This document shows, piece after piece, positions 1 to 7,231 of a DNA stretch of 44,989 bases. Every line of letters starts with the position of its first letter. Position 1 is the first letter of the stretch. The position numbers were made by a program, and so were the translations under genes. Source of the DNA: Thioalkalicoccus limnaeus. Its GTDB lineage: Bacteria > Pseudomonadota > Gammaproteobacteria > Chromatiales > Chromatiaceae. The DNA lies in assembly GCF_041197575.1 (NCBI RefSeq), contig NZ_JBDKXB010000027.1, positions 1 to 44,989 of the forward strand, given 5' to 3'. The notes below the pieces were generated by a model. It did not search any database, was not told the DNA's origin, and saw only the letters and a list, made by a program, of their open reading frames with translations.

Positions 1-3000
1 AGCGAGTACCGGCCCGAGACCACCGAAGGCCAGCGCCTGATCGCCCACGAGGCGGTGCACACCGTCCAACAACAGGGCGGGACGGCGAGGGCGCGGCGCG
101 CCGACGGCGAGGACCAACTCACGCGTCTCGAGCAGAATGGCGAAAGCGGCTGGGCCGTGGACGTGGCGCCGGCGGAGGGCGGCGATCCGGAACTGACCCT
201 GCCGAGCCTCGGCCTGCCGAGGATCGGCGGTGCGCTCAAGGGCGCCGCGGGCGGCGCGGCCGAGCCGGTCGCGGACACCGGACGAACCCTGCCGGTCGAA
301 GAGCGTCCGTTCCGGCTGGGCAAGGTCGGACCGCGGCCCGAAGGCCAAGCCTACGCCACCTGGGTGGCGCATGCCCGCGAGCATCTGGCGGAGGACGTCG
401 AAACCGCGTTGACCGCTCGGATCAACGAGCAGGGTAACGCGGCATCGGTGGTGCGCAGCGGTGCCCCCGTCTACGTCCTAAGGCGCACCGGCGCGACGGC
501 CGCCAGCTCCAGCAATCTGCTCGTCGGCACCGTGCCGGAATTGGCGAACCACGATGGCGTGCTCCGGCCGATGCTCGGCCCCCAGGGCGGCGATGCCCGC
601 CTGGACGCCGACCATATTCTGGAGCTTCAGCTCGGCGGCAAGGATGCCGGCGACAACATGTGGCTGCTCGACAGCGGGCTGAACCGCGCGTCCGGCTCCG
701 GGATCAACAACAACATCAACACCTCCATACGGCAAGCGTTGCAGGGTGCGCGTACCGCAGGCACGGCGGCGGGCGCGCGAGCGACGACGCTGCTCGAACG
801 ACTGCCGTCCGATCCCTTGCTCGTCCGGCGCAACTGGACACTACGGTTCCGCACTGTGGAGGCCGGCTCGTTCGGCACCACCAACACGTTCTGGACCGCG
901 GACCAGATCGCCGAAGGCGCGCACCTCCGCCACTTCACCGCCCTGACCGAGCCCGAACTCGTGCAGCAGGGGTTCCGCTTCGCCGAAGGGGAGACGCCGA
1001 CCCACATCAATGTCTTTCCGGGCTCCGACGGCGGCCGGGCGATCCGCTTCGCCGTCAGCCGCAACGGCGAAACACTCGAAATTCCGCGCTTTTTCTTCCG
1101 TGGCATCGACGTCACGAGCGTCGCCGAGTTCGCCCCGCCGACGACCGAGGGGCAAGGAGGAGTGATCGCCCGCCTGATGGCGCGCAAAACGCGCCGCCGC
1201 CGGGGGACCGACATCTTCGAAGTGTCGGAACAGGACCAGGAACTCGCCGTACGTCACGACCCGCGGCTGGGTTTCGGGGGCTACGTCACGCGGGACAGTC
1301 TGTCGGCCGCGTTCCGCAACGCCACGTTTCGGCCACTGAGTTCGGTAACCTTTCCCGACGTGCGCATCACCGACGACGGGGAGCTCGCGGCCGAGGGTTC
1401 GATCGTCACCCTCAAGGCACTCTTTCCTCAACTCTCCATCCCGATCCTGCTCCGCGGCGACGAAGTCGTCATCCAATTCCCGATCCCCACCGAACGGCTG
1501 CGTCTCGGACCGGCTCGGGTCACGGAAGCCGCGCTGGAGATGGGAGTCGGCGAGGCCGGCTTCTTCATCCAGGGCGTGGCCGCCTTCGTCGTCGATCACG
1601 TCGGTGACGGCAGCCTCACGGCACGCGCCGATGGGACCGATACCATCCTGGAGGGTGTCTTCCGCCCGGAGATGGATTTCCTGGACCCGGCCGAAGTCCG
1701 CGTCCGCTATTCGCTGGGCAGCGATACGCTCTCCGGCTCCGCCACCTTGGGGGTGCCCTCCGGCCGGCTGCCGGGGGTCGAGTCCGGCACCGTCACCATC
1801 GGAATCTCCCGTGAGGCGTTGACGGTCGACGGCAGCCTGAATCTCGGCGGCGTGCTCGCCGGCTGCACCATCACCGTCGCCTACGACCGCACCCGCGGAT
1901 TGCGACTCGCCGCCGAAGACATCTCTCTCCCGGTGGCTCGGCTGCCAGGTGTCCAGAATGCGACCCTGACTGTGCGCGCGGTGCGCAACCCGGACGACGG
2001 CACCTGGGCCATCTCCGGCGAGGGCTCGGCGACGCTCGCCGCCGCCGGCGCCACCGGCACCCTCACCATCGCCTACGACGGCGGGGCCGTCACCGCCACC
2101 GGCCGCGCCGAGGTGGCGCGCGGGCCGGCGTCGGGCTGGCTCCAGGTCACGGCCACCAACCGGCAGCTCGACGACGAGGGCAACCCGGTCGAGGACGGGA
2201 CCATCGGCGAGCTCACGATCTTCGGCCGGGGCGAGGCGACCATCGCCTTCGGCCGCTTCCTCAAGGGCACCGCCGGCCTCGAATATACCCCCGACGGCCG
2301 GACCATCATCACCGGCACCATTCGCGTGCAGCCGCAGCCCCTGTTCCCCGAACGGGTCTACCAGCGCGACCTGTTGCGCGTCGCCCCGCCCGAGTTCCCC
2401 ATCTGGGGCGTGTCGGTCGCGGGCATCGGCATCGGCATCTTCGCCTTCGTCGACGCCGTCGTCCGTTTCGAGGCGCGGGTCGGCCCCGGCGAGCTGCGCG
2501 AGACCTTCGTCACCGCCACGATCGACCTCGACCAGCCGCAGGAGGCGACGGTCGAGGGCAACGCCCAGTTCTATGTGCCGGCCTATACCGGCCTCACCCT
2601 CGATCTCGGCGGCGGGCTGCGGGCTCGCCTCGCGGTGGCCTACGTCCAGGGCCGGGTCGGGCTCGACGGCACGCTCGGCATCGAAGCCGACGCCTCGGCC
2701 GCGGTCAACGTCCGCTGGAGCCCGACCGACGGCTTTGCGCTCCGGACCACCGTCGAGGCCAATGCCAGGCCCAAGTTCCGCGTCGGCGTCAATGCCTCGG
2801 TCAGTGCCGGGGTCGACGTCTGGATCGGCCGCATCGAGAAGACCTGGGGGCCCTGGCGCCGCACGCTCGGCGAGTTCGGCCCGGACATGGAGCTGGGCGT
2901 CACCTTCCCGGTCGCTTGGTCGGAGCGCGACGGGCTGGATCTCAGCCTCGACAACATGACCGTCCGCCGGCCGCAGCTCGATGCCGCCGGCATTATGGGC

Positions 3001-3024
3001 GACGCCTTCGATCGGCTGGTCTGA
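1..3024 (+). CDS. eCIS-associated DUF4157-type protein with HNH-like motif, 5' end outside window
   Basis: The frame is open from base 1 to a TGA at 3022, so the true start lies upstream. An HEAVH motif (codons 16-20) followed by TVQQ is the DUF4157 HExxH signature, a family linked to extracellular contractile injection systems. At codons 203-230 lies an HNH-nuclease-like stretch: ADHILELQLGG, then DNMWLL and N-x-x-SGSG. It resembles the DH...GG...N core of HNH endonucleases, but I cannot see a complete set of catalytic and metal ligands. From about codon 450 to the end the protein is rich in beta-strand, Gly and Val, with loosely repeated units such as LPGVESGTVTIG and LPGVQNATLTV. The downstream PAAR-like gene starts 12 bases after the stop, which fits an eCIS operon. 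It could be cargo or a structural cell-surface component. DUF4157 membership is fairly sure; toxicity is inference. Confidence 0.75.
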   Translation, partial: SEYRPETTEGQRLIAHEAVHTVQQQGGTARARRADGEDQLTRLEQNGESGWAVDVAPAEGGDPELTLPSLGLPRIGGALKGAAGGAAEPVADTGRTLPVEERPFRLGKVGPRPEGQAYATWVAHAREHLAEDVETALTARINEQGNAASVVRSGAPVYVLRRTGATAASSSNLLVGTVPELANHDGVLRPMLGPQGGDARLDADHILELQLGGKDAGDNMWLLDSGLNRASGSGINNNINTSIRQALQGARTAGTAAGARATTLLERLPSDPLLVRRNWTLRFRTVEAGSFGTTNTFWTADQIAEGAHLRHFTALTEPELVQQGFRFAEGETPTHINVFPGSDGGRAIRFAVSRNGETLEIPRFFFRGIDVTSVAEFAPPTTEGQGGVIARLMARKTRRRRGTDIFEVSEQDQELAVRHDPRLGFGGYVTRDSLSAAFRNATFRPLSSVTFPDVRITDDGELAAEGSIVTLKALFPQLSIPILLRGDEVVIQFPIPTERLRLGPARVTEAALEMGVGEAGFFIQGVAAFVVDHVGDGSLTARADGTDTILEGVFRPEMDFLDPAEVRVRYSLGSDTLSGSATLGVPSGRLPGVESGTVTIGISREALTVDGSLNLGGVLAGCTITVAYDRTRGLRLAAEDISLPVARLPGVQNATLTVRAVRNPDDGTWAISGEGSATLAAAGATGTLTIAYDGGAVTATGRAEVARGPASGWLQVTATNRQLDDEGNPVEDGTIGELTIFGRGEATIAFGRFLKGTAGLEYTPDGRTIITGTIRVQPQPLFPERVYQRDLLRVAPPEFPIWGVSVAGIGIGIFAFVDAVVRFEARVGPGELRETFVTATIDLDQPQEATVEGNAQFYVPAYTGLTLDLGGGLRARLAVAYVQGRVGLDGTLGIEADASAAVNVRWSPTDGFALRTTVEANARPKFRVGVNASVSAGVDVWIGRIEKTWGPWRRTLGEFGPDMELGVTFPVAWSERDGLDLSLDNMTVRRPQLDAAGIMGDAFDRLV

Positions 3025-3036
3025 GGGGCGACCGAG

Positions 3037-3426
3037 ATGGGCAAGCTGGTCGTGAGCGGGGCGAGCCTGAGCTGCAGCCAGGGGCTCTCACCGGGCAGCC
3101 TGATCACGACTGGCCAGGCCAGCTCCAAGGCCCGCGACAAGCTGGTCGCGACCATCATGGACTTCGCGCCGCTCACGAATATCACGAGCTTTGGGATGTG
3201 CAACACCCAGAGCAACCCGGCGGTCGCGGCGGCCACCACCGCCGCGAACGGTGCGCATACGCCAGCGCCCTGCATCCCGGCGGTTGCGAGCCCCTGGACC
3301 TCTGGCTCGTCCCGCGTCAGCTTGAACGGTATGCCCGCACTGACCGACGACAGCACCTGCCAGTGCAGCTACGGGGGTCAGGTATCGATTGACGATCCGG
3401 GACAGACAGGGGCCGAGGGTGACTAA
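3037..3426 (+). CDS. PAAR-like (DUF4280) spike-tip protein
   Basis: This 129-residue protein opens with LVVSGASLSCSQG, followed by ITSFGMCNTQSNP, a PC-x-P segment and a closing CQCSYGGQVSI. That is the conserved Cys/Gly/Pro pattern of DUF4280 PAAR-like proteins, which cap the spike of type VI and extracellular contractile systems or carry effectors there. The start follows a GAGGGG sequence by about nine bases, 12 bases after the upstream DUF4157 gene, so the two are probably cotranscribed. The C-terminal tail after GGQVSI is short and polar with no fused effector domain. It differs from the small protein at 41692-42048, which holds the PAAR position in the other arm. The family call is firm; the link to that second arm is inferred. 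Confidence 0.8.
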   Translation: MGKLVVSGASLSCSQGLSPGSLITTGQASSKARDKLVATIMDFAPLTNITSFGMCNTQSNPAVAAATTAANGAHTPAPCIPAVASPWTSGSSRVSLNGMPALTDDSTCQCSYGGQVSIDDPGQTGAEGD

Positions 3427-3628
3427 AGGCCACCTTTGGGCCCTTCCAGCCAGCGGAAAGGCATCAGCCAAGTCAGTTAGCGCTGGTCATGGTCGCTTGC
3501 CGCTTATCCTCCCTTGCGCCGTTGGATTTCCCAGGCCCTATCACTACCCTAATCTTGCCCCTCCTCAAGAAGGTCGATAAGGGCGGGGCGGTCGATTTCA
3601 GGCTTGATCCGCCGCACGGGAGACGACG
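3427..3628. other. Intergenic region without a recognised gene
   Basis: About 200 bases between the PAAR-like gene and the ligase. A short inverted repeat (AAAGG-CCA-CCTTT, 3425-3437) overlaps the stop of the PAAR-like gene but is too weak to call a terminator. A GGGAG ribosome site at 3618-3622 serves the next gene. No clear promoter hexamers are visible. Confidence 0.4.
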
Positions 3629-5056
3629 ATGGGCCAGACGATCGGCGCCAGTGAGTTCAGCGCCGCCGACTTCGCGGAATTCTCTAGGCGCTTGGCTGCG
3701 GAGACGGCCCTTCTCCGTCGCTGGTTCGACGAGCAGCGTTTCTGCACCGGGCCGCGTACCGGCGGCTTCGAGCTCGAGGCCTGGCTCGTGGACCGGCAGA
3801 TGGCGCCGGCCCCGCTCATCGACGAGCTGCTCGTGCGCGTCGATGACCCGCTGGTCGTGCCGGAACTGGCCCGCTTCAACCTGGAGCTGAACGGTACACC
3901 ACAGCCGCTTACCGGCCGGGCCTTGTCGCACCTGCACGCGGAACTGGTGCGCACGCTGGCCCATTGCGAGGCGGCCGCGGTGCCGTTGGGGGCGCGGATT
4001 CTGCGCATCGGCATCCTGCCGACGATCCGCCCCGAACACCTGGTCCTGGCCCAGATGACGCCACGCGATCGCTACCGGGCGCTGAATGAGCAGATCTTGC
4101 GGCTGCGCGGCGGGACACCGATCCAGCTCGAGATCCGGGGTCAGCAGTCGATCGCGATCGAACAGCCGGATGTGATGCTGGAGGCGGCCGCCACGTCGTT
4201 TCAGATCCACATCCGGATGCAGTCGGGGGAGTCGGCGTTGATGTTCAACCTGGGCAAGATCCTGGCCGCGCCGATGGTGGCCCTTGGCGCGAATGCGGCC
4301 TACCTGTTCGGGCGCGAGCTCTGGGCCGAGACCCGCGTGCCGCTGTTCGAGCAGGCGGTGGCGGTCGGCGGACCGCGGCTGCGTCAACGGGTCGGCTTCG
4401 GGATCCGCTACGCGAAGCGGTCGGTGCTGGAGGTCTTCGAGTCTAACCTATCGCGTTACGAGGTCTTGTTGCCGCATCTGCACGACACGCCACCGGAGGC
4501 CCTTGCGCATCTGCGCCTGCATAATGGCACCATCTGGCGGTGGAACCGGCCGCTGATCGGCTTCGACGGCCCGGATTGGGAGCGGCCGCACTTGCGCCTG
4601 GAGCACCGGGTCGTCGCATCCGGGCCGTCGGCGGCGGACGATGTGGCCAACGCGGCCTTCCTGTTCGGGTGCCTGCACGCGCTCGCAGCCGAACACTCGC
4701 CGCTGCCGGCGCTGATCCCGTTCGTGCAGGCGCGGGCGAACTTCTATCGGGCCGCGCGCTTTGGACTGAGCGCAGCGGTGCGCTGGACCGACGGGACGCG
4801 CATCCCGCTGTGGCGGCTGATCCTCGAGGACCTGCTACCGCGCGCCGACGCCGGCCTCGCGGCCCTGGGCATCGACGCCGACGAGCGCGACCGCTGGCTC
4901 GGCATCGTGCGCGAGCGCGCGCGTACCCAGCGCACCGGCAGTGCCTGGGCGCGCGCCTGGGTTGCCCGCCACGGCAACCAGATGGAGGCGCTGACCGCGG
5001 CCTACCTGGCCCAGCAGACGACCGGGCGGCCGGTGCACGAGTGGCCGCTCGATTGA
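3629..5056 (+). CDS. Glutamate-cysteine ligase-like (GCS2 family) carboxylate-amine ligase
   Basis: A 475-residue protein of the GCS2/COOH-NH2 ligase superfamily (glutamine-synthetase-like fold), which forms amide bonds from ATP, an acid and an amine. The family's acidic metal/ATP motif is GFELEAWLVD (residues 46-55), with a second conserved stretch FNLELNGTP at 83-91. Central segments MLEAAATSFQIHIR and ALGANAAYLFG are also typical. The start is set by a GGGAG site seven bases upstream. The next gene on the same strand is a zinc hydrolase of the succinylglutamate desuccinylase/aspartoacylase group, so a make-and-break pair acting on an N-acyl amino acid or peptide is possible. The substrates are not known from sequence. 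It is unlikely to be the housekeeping GshA because of this context and its divergence. Confidence 0.8.
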   Translation: MGQTIGASEFSAADFAEFSRRLAAETALLRRWFDEQRFCTGPRTGGFELEAWLVDRQMAPAPLIDELLVRVDDPLVVPELARFNLELNGTPQPLTGRALSHLHAELVRTLAHCEAAAVPLGARILRIGILPTIRPEHLVLAQMTPRDRYRALNEQILRLRGGTPIQLEIRGQQSIAIEQPDVMLEAAATSFQIHIRMQSGESALMFNLGKILAAPMVALGANAAYLFGRELWAETRVPLFEQAVAVGGPRLRQRVGFGIRYAKRSVLEVFESNLSRYEVLLPHLHDTPPEALAHLRLHNGTIWRWNRPLIGFDGPDWERPHLRLEHRVVASGPSAADDVANAAFLFGCLHALAAEHSPLPALIPFVQARANFYRAARFGLSAAVRWTDGTRIPLWRLILEDLLPRADAGLAALGIDADERDRWLGIVRERARTQRTGSAWARAWVARHGNQMEALTAAYLAQQTTGRPVHEWPLD

Positions 5057-5178
5057 CCGCCGCGGGCGGCTGGGCCCCGAGCCGTTTCACCGGTGCTGCG
5101 CCGGTTTCGGTTATCGTACCGGCACCGCTCCTTGTTATCGTCGGGACCTCGCCTCCGCGGCGCCGGCGCAGACCGAAC

Positions 5179-5214
5179 ACGCACACGCACACGCATACGC
5201 ATACGCATACGCAT
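5179..5214 (+). repeat. Hexanucleotide tandem repeat running into a start codon
   Basis: Six uninterrupted 6-base units, two ACGCAC followed by four ACGCAT, end two bases into the ATG (5213) of the M14-type hydrolase. If an upstream in-frame start such as GTG 5093 is used instead, the tract encodes alternating Thr/Ile-Arg dipeptides. Because the unit is six bases, copy-number change would never shift frame. It would instead alter leader length or add and remove dipeptides. Confidence 0.9.
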
Positions 5215-6280
5215 GTCCGATACACCTGTTGAACTCACGATACTCGAGGCCCTGCCCGAGGGGCTGCTGGATTGCCCGCCGACGGATCTGCACCGCGTGC
5301 TGCCGGGGCCGACGCTGATCCACCTGCCGGGGGAGCGCGAGCCGCCGCTGTTCGTGTCGGTGCTTATGCACGGCAACGAGCCGGTCGGCTGGGACGCGGT
5401 GCGCCTGTCGCTGCGTGATGGTCTCGAACGTCACGGGCGATTCGGGTTGCCGCGGGCGCTGAGCCTGTTCATCGGCAACGTGGCCGCGGCAGCCCATGGC
5501 CAGCGCCGGCTGCCGGGGCAGCCGGACTACAACCGAGTCTGGCCCGGCAGTGAGCTGCCAGCGACGCCCGAGCATGCGCTGATGGCCTCGGTGGTCGAGG
5601 CGATGCGTGCGCGCGGTCTGTTCGCGAGCATCGACTTGCACAACAACACCGGTGCCAACCCCCATTACGCCTGCGTCAATGTCATCGACAATCGGTTCCT
5701 GCATCTGGCGACGCTCTTCTCGCGCACCGTCGTCTATTTCCTCAGGCCGCGAGGCGTGCAATCCCAGGCGATGGCCGCGCTCGGCCCGGCGGTGACGCTC
5801 GAATGCGGCAAGGCCGGCGAGGCCTATGGTGTCGCCCAGGCCCGGGAATTCATCAACGCCTGCCTGCACCTTTCGGAACTCCCGGAGTATCCGGTACCGG
5901 CGCAGGACATCGACCTGTTCCACACGGTCGCGCAGATGCGCGTGCCCGCCGATATCCGGTTCGGCTTCCCACCGGCGCAGCCGACGCTGATCCTGTCGCC
6001 GGAACTCGAACGGCTCAACTTCCGCGAACTCCCCGCTGGGACCGCCTTCGCACGCGTCCGTGCCGAGGCCGGCGCGGCGGTGCCAGCCCTGCTCGACGTG
6101 CGCGATGAACGCGGACGCGACGTGGCCAACCGATTCTTCGTGCTCGAAGATGGCGAACTGCGCCTCAAGGTGTCGGCGATGCCCTCGATGCTGACCGCGG
6201 ACCTCACCGTGATCCGGCAGGACTGTTTGGGCTATCTGATGGAACGCTACGACCAATGCCTGCCGCGGCGCGGCGACTGA
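5213..6280 (+). CDS. Succinylglutamate desuccinylase/aspartoacylase-like zinc hydrolase (M14 group)
   Basis: A 355-residue protein with the full zinc-carboxypeptidase-like signature of the AstE/AspA family. HGNE gives ligands H53 and E56, DLHNNTG gives H143, and VTLECG gives the catalytic E197. Enzymes of this family hydrolyse N-acyl amino acids. I chose ATG 5213 because homology-like sequence begins there and the codons before it are a hexamer repeat. No clear Shine-Dalgarno precedes it, so initiation may be unusual; GTG 5093 is the alternative. The gene follows a GCS2-type ligase by 156 bases on the same strand, suggesting linked ligase and hydrolase activities. A strong hairpin lies nine bases past the stop. 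The exact substrate is unknown. Confidence 0.82.
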   Translation: MSDTPVELTILEALPEGLLDCPPTDLHRVLPGPTLIHLPGEREPPLFVSVLMHGNEPVGWDAVRLSLRDGLERHGRFGLPRALSLFIGNVAAAAHGQRRLPGQPDYNRVWPGSELPATPEHALMASVVEAMRARGLFASIDLHNNTGANPHYACVNVIDNRFLHLATLFSRTVVYFLRPRGVQSQAMAALGPAVTLECGKAGEAYGVAQAREFINACLHLSELPEYPVPAQDIDLFHTVAQMRVPADIRFGFPPAQPTLILSPELERLNFRELPAGTAFARVRAEAGAAVPALLDVRDERGRDVANRFFVLEDGELRLKVSAMPSMLTADLTVIRQDCLGYLMERYDQCLPRRGD

Positions 6281-6288
6281 GGCGAGGG

Positions 6289-6314
6289 CGCCTGCCCATC
6301 CATCCGGGCAGGCG
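6289..6314 (+). terminator. GC-rich hairpin after the hydrolase gene
   Basis: CGCCTGCCC and GGGCAGGCG form a perfect 9-bp stem with an 8-base loop, beginning nine bases after the hydrolase stop. There is no downstream T-run, so it may stop transcription poorly or mainly stabilise the 3' end. Confidence 0.45.
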
Positions 6315-6441
6315 GTAGATGCCTGTCAGCTGTGTCTTGCGCTGCCCACCGACCAAGGACAACCCGGTTGATGCCGCCTGATCGCGAACGTCGAGGGAAG
6401 AGGTTGCCGGCGGCGCGCTGACGGGCGGACAAGACGAAGTA

Positions 6442-6871
6442 CTAATCCGGAAGCCAGGACTCGGCTAACACCTCGGCCTCGGTCCACGGGCATTGTTCGG
6501 GGAATTCGGCCAATCCTGTCTCCTGAGCCGCCTGTGCGATGGCGTCATCCCAGACCGCCGCCCACCAGGTCGGCTCTCGGAGATGGCCGCGCAGACTCGG
6601 CGTCTCCTCGAGCCGACGCAGGATGCCGCGCCGTTGATTGCGGATGGTGACCTGCCAACTTGCCCCGCGACGCTCGGGTTGATACCGCCACTTGAGCAGA
6701 TGGGCCAACAAAGGGGGCCATTCTGTTGGCCCACTCGCGCTGCTCGCTCTTGCCCACGTCTTCGATCTCCTCGGCGATGTGCTCGATATCGAGTTCCTCG
6801 AACCGACGGGCGCGCAGCAGACGGGCCTGCTCGTTCGCCCAGGCGACGATATCGGTTTCATAAGCGTGCAT
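6442..6871 (-). pseudogene. DUF29 family protein, frameshifted
   Basis: Reading leftward from ATG 6871, with GGAGG ahead of it, the protein begins MHAYETDIVAWANEQ and continues LLRARRFEELDIEHIAEEI, the DUF29 N-terminus. It stays in frame to about 6720. There, at a CCCCCTTTG run, the family sequence jumps to another frame, which reads LLAHLLKWRYQPERR and runs to the end, PWTEAEVLAESWLPD, stopping at 6442. Removing one base in that run restores an intact DUF29 protein of about 142 residues. This is either a recent one-base insertion or a sequencing error at a homopolymer. DUF29 proteins are of unknown function and are common, often multicopy, in Cyanobacteria and Chromatiales. Its position in this window is isolated. 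Confidence 0.75.
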
Positions 6872-6965
6872 CTTGGCCCTCCATTTCGTCCGGCGCTGCC
6901 CCGGACGGATCCGCCGCGGGGCTGTGGTCCTGTGCCGAGATTCGATACCCAGCGGTAAAGAGCCC

Positions 6966-7071
6966 TGTAGGTGCAGCTTCAGCTGCAACTCGGCGTAGGT
7001 GCGGCTTCAGCCGCAACGCAATCCGGTCGCGGCGGCCATTGGCCGTCGCCTTGATGTGGCTGAAGCCGCAA
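6966..7071. repeat. REP/BIME-like palindromic element cluster, copy 1
   Basis: Two direct units (6966-6990, slightly degenerate, and 6995-7017) share a core like TGCGGCTTCAGCCGCA. An inverted unit (7056-7071, TGTGGCTGAAGCCGCA) follows. Between them lies a GGCCATTGGCC palindrome. The same layout recurs at 23911-23979, so this is a dispersed repeat. It lies just upstream of the FNR-type box of the periplasmic molybdoenzyme operon. Confidence 0.8.
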
Positions 7072-7135
7072 ACTGGCGGATCGGCCGGACGTTGCTCCTT
7101 CGCGACAATCCAATCCAGGATTCGTCCAGCGGGTC

Positions 7136-7149
7136 TTGATCCGGATCAA
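7136..7149 (+). promoter_or_regulatory. FNR/Anr-type operator for the periplasmic molybdoenzyme operon
   Basis: TTGATCCGGATCAA matches the FNR/Anr consensus (TTGAT-N4-ATCAA) perfectly. If it sits at -41.5, transcription would begin near 7184, with a weak -10-like TAACCC at 7172-7177. This implies induction under low oxygen. Identity of the regulator is inferred. Confidence 0.8.
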
Positions 7150-7231
7150 GTACTTGTGCGGATAAAAGGTGTAACCCTCGTGAGAACAGACAAGTGGCTG
7201 CGTTTCGGCCACCCGCGAGAGGAGGACCGCC

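Noticed and set aside
5179..5214. Possible CRISPR-like array
   Set aside because: Units are six bases with no spacers; it is a simple tandem repeat.
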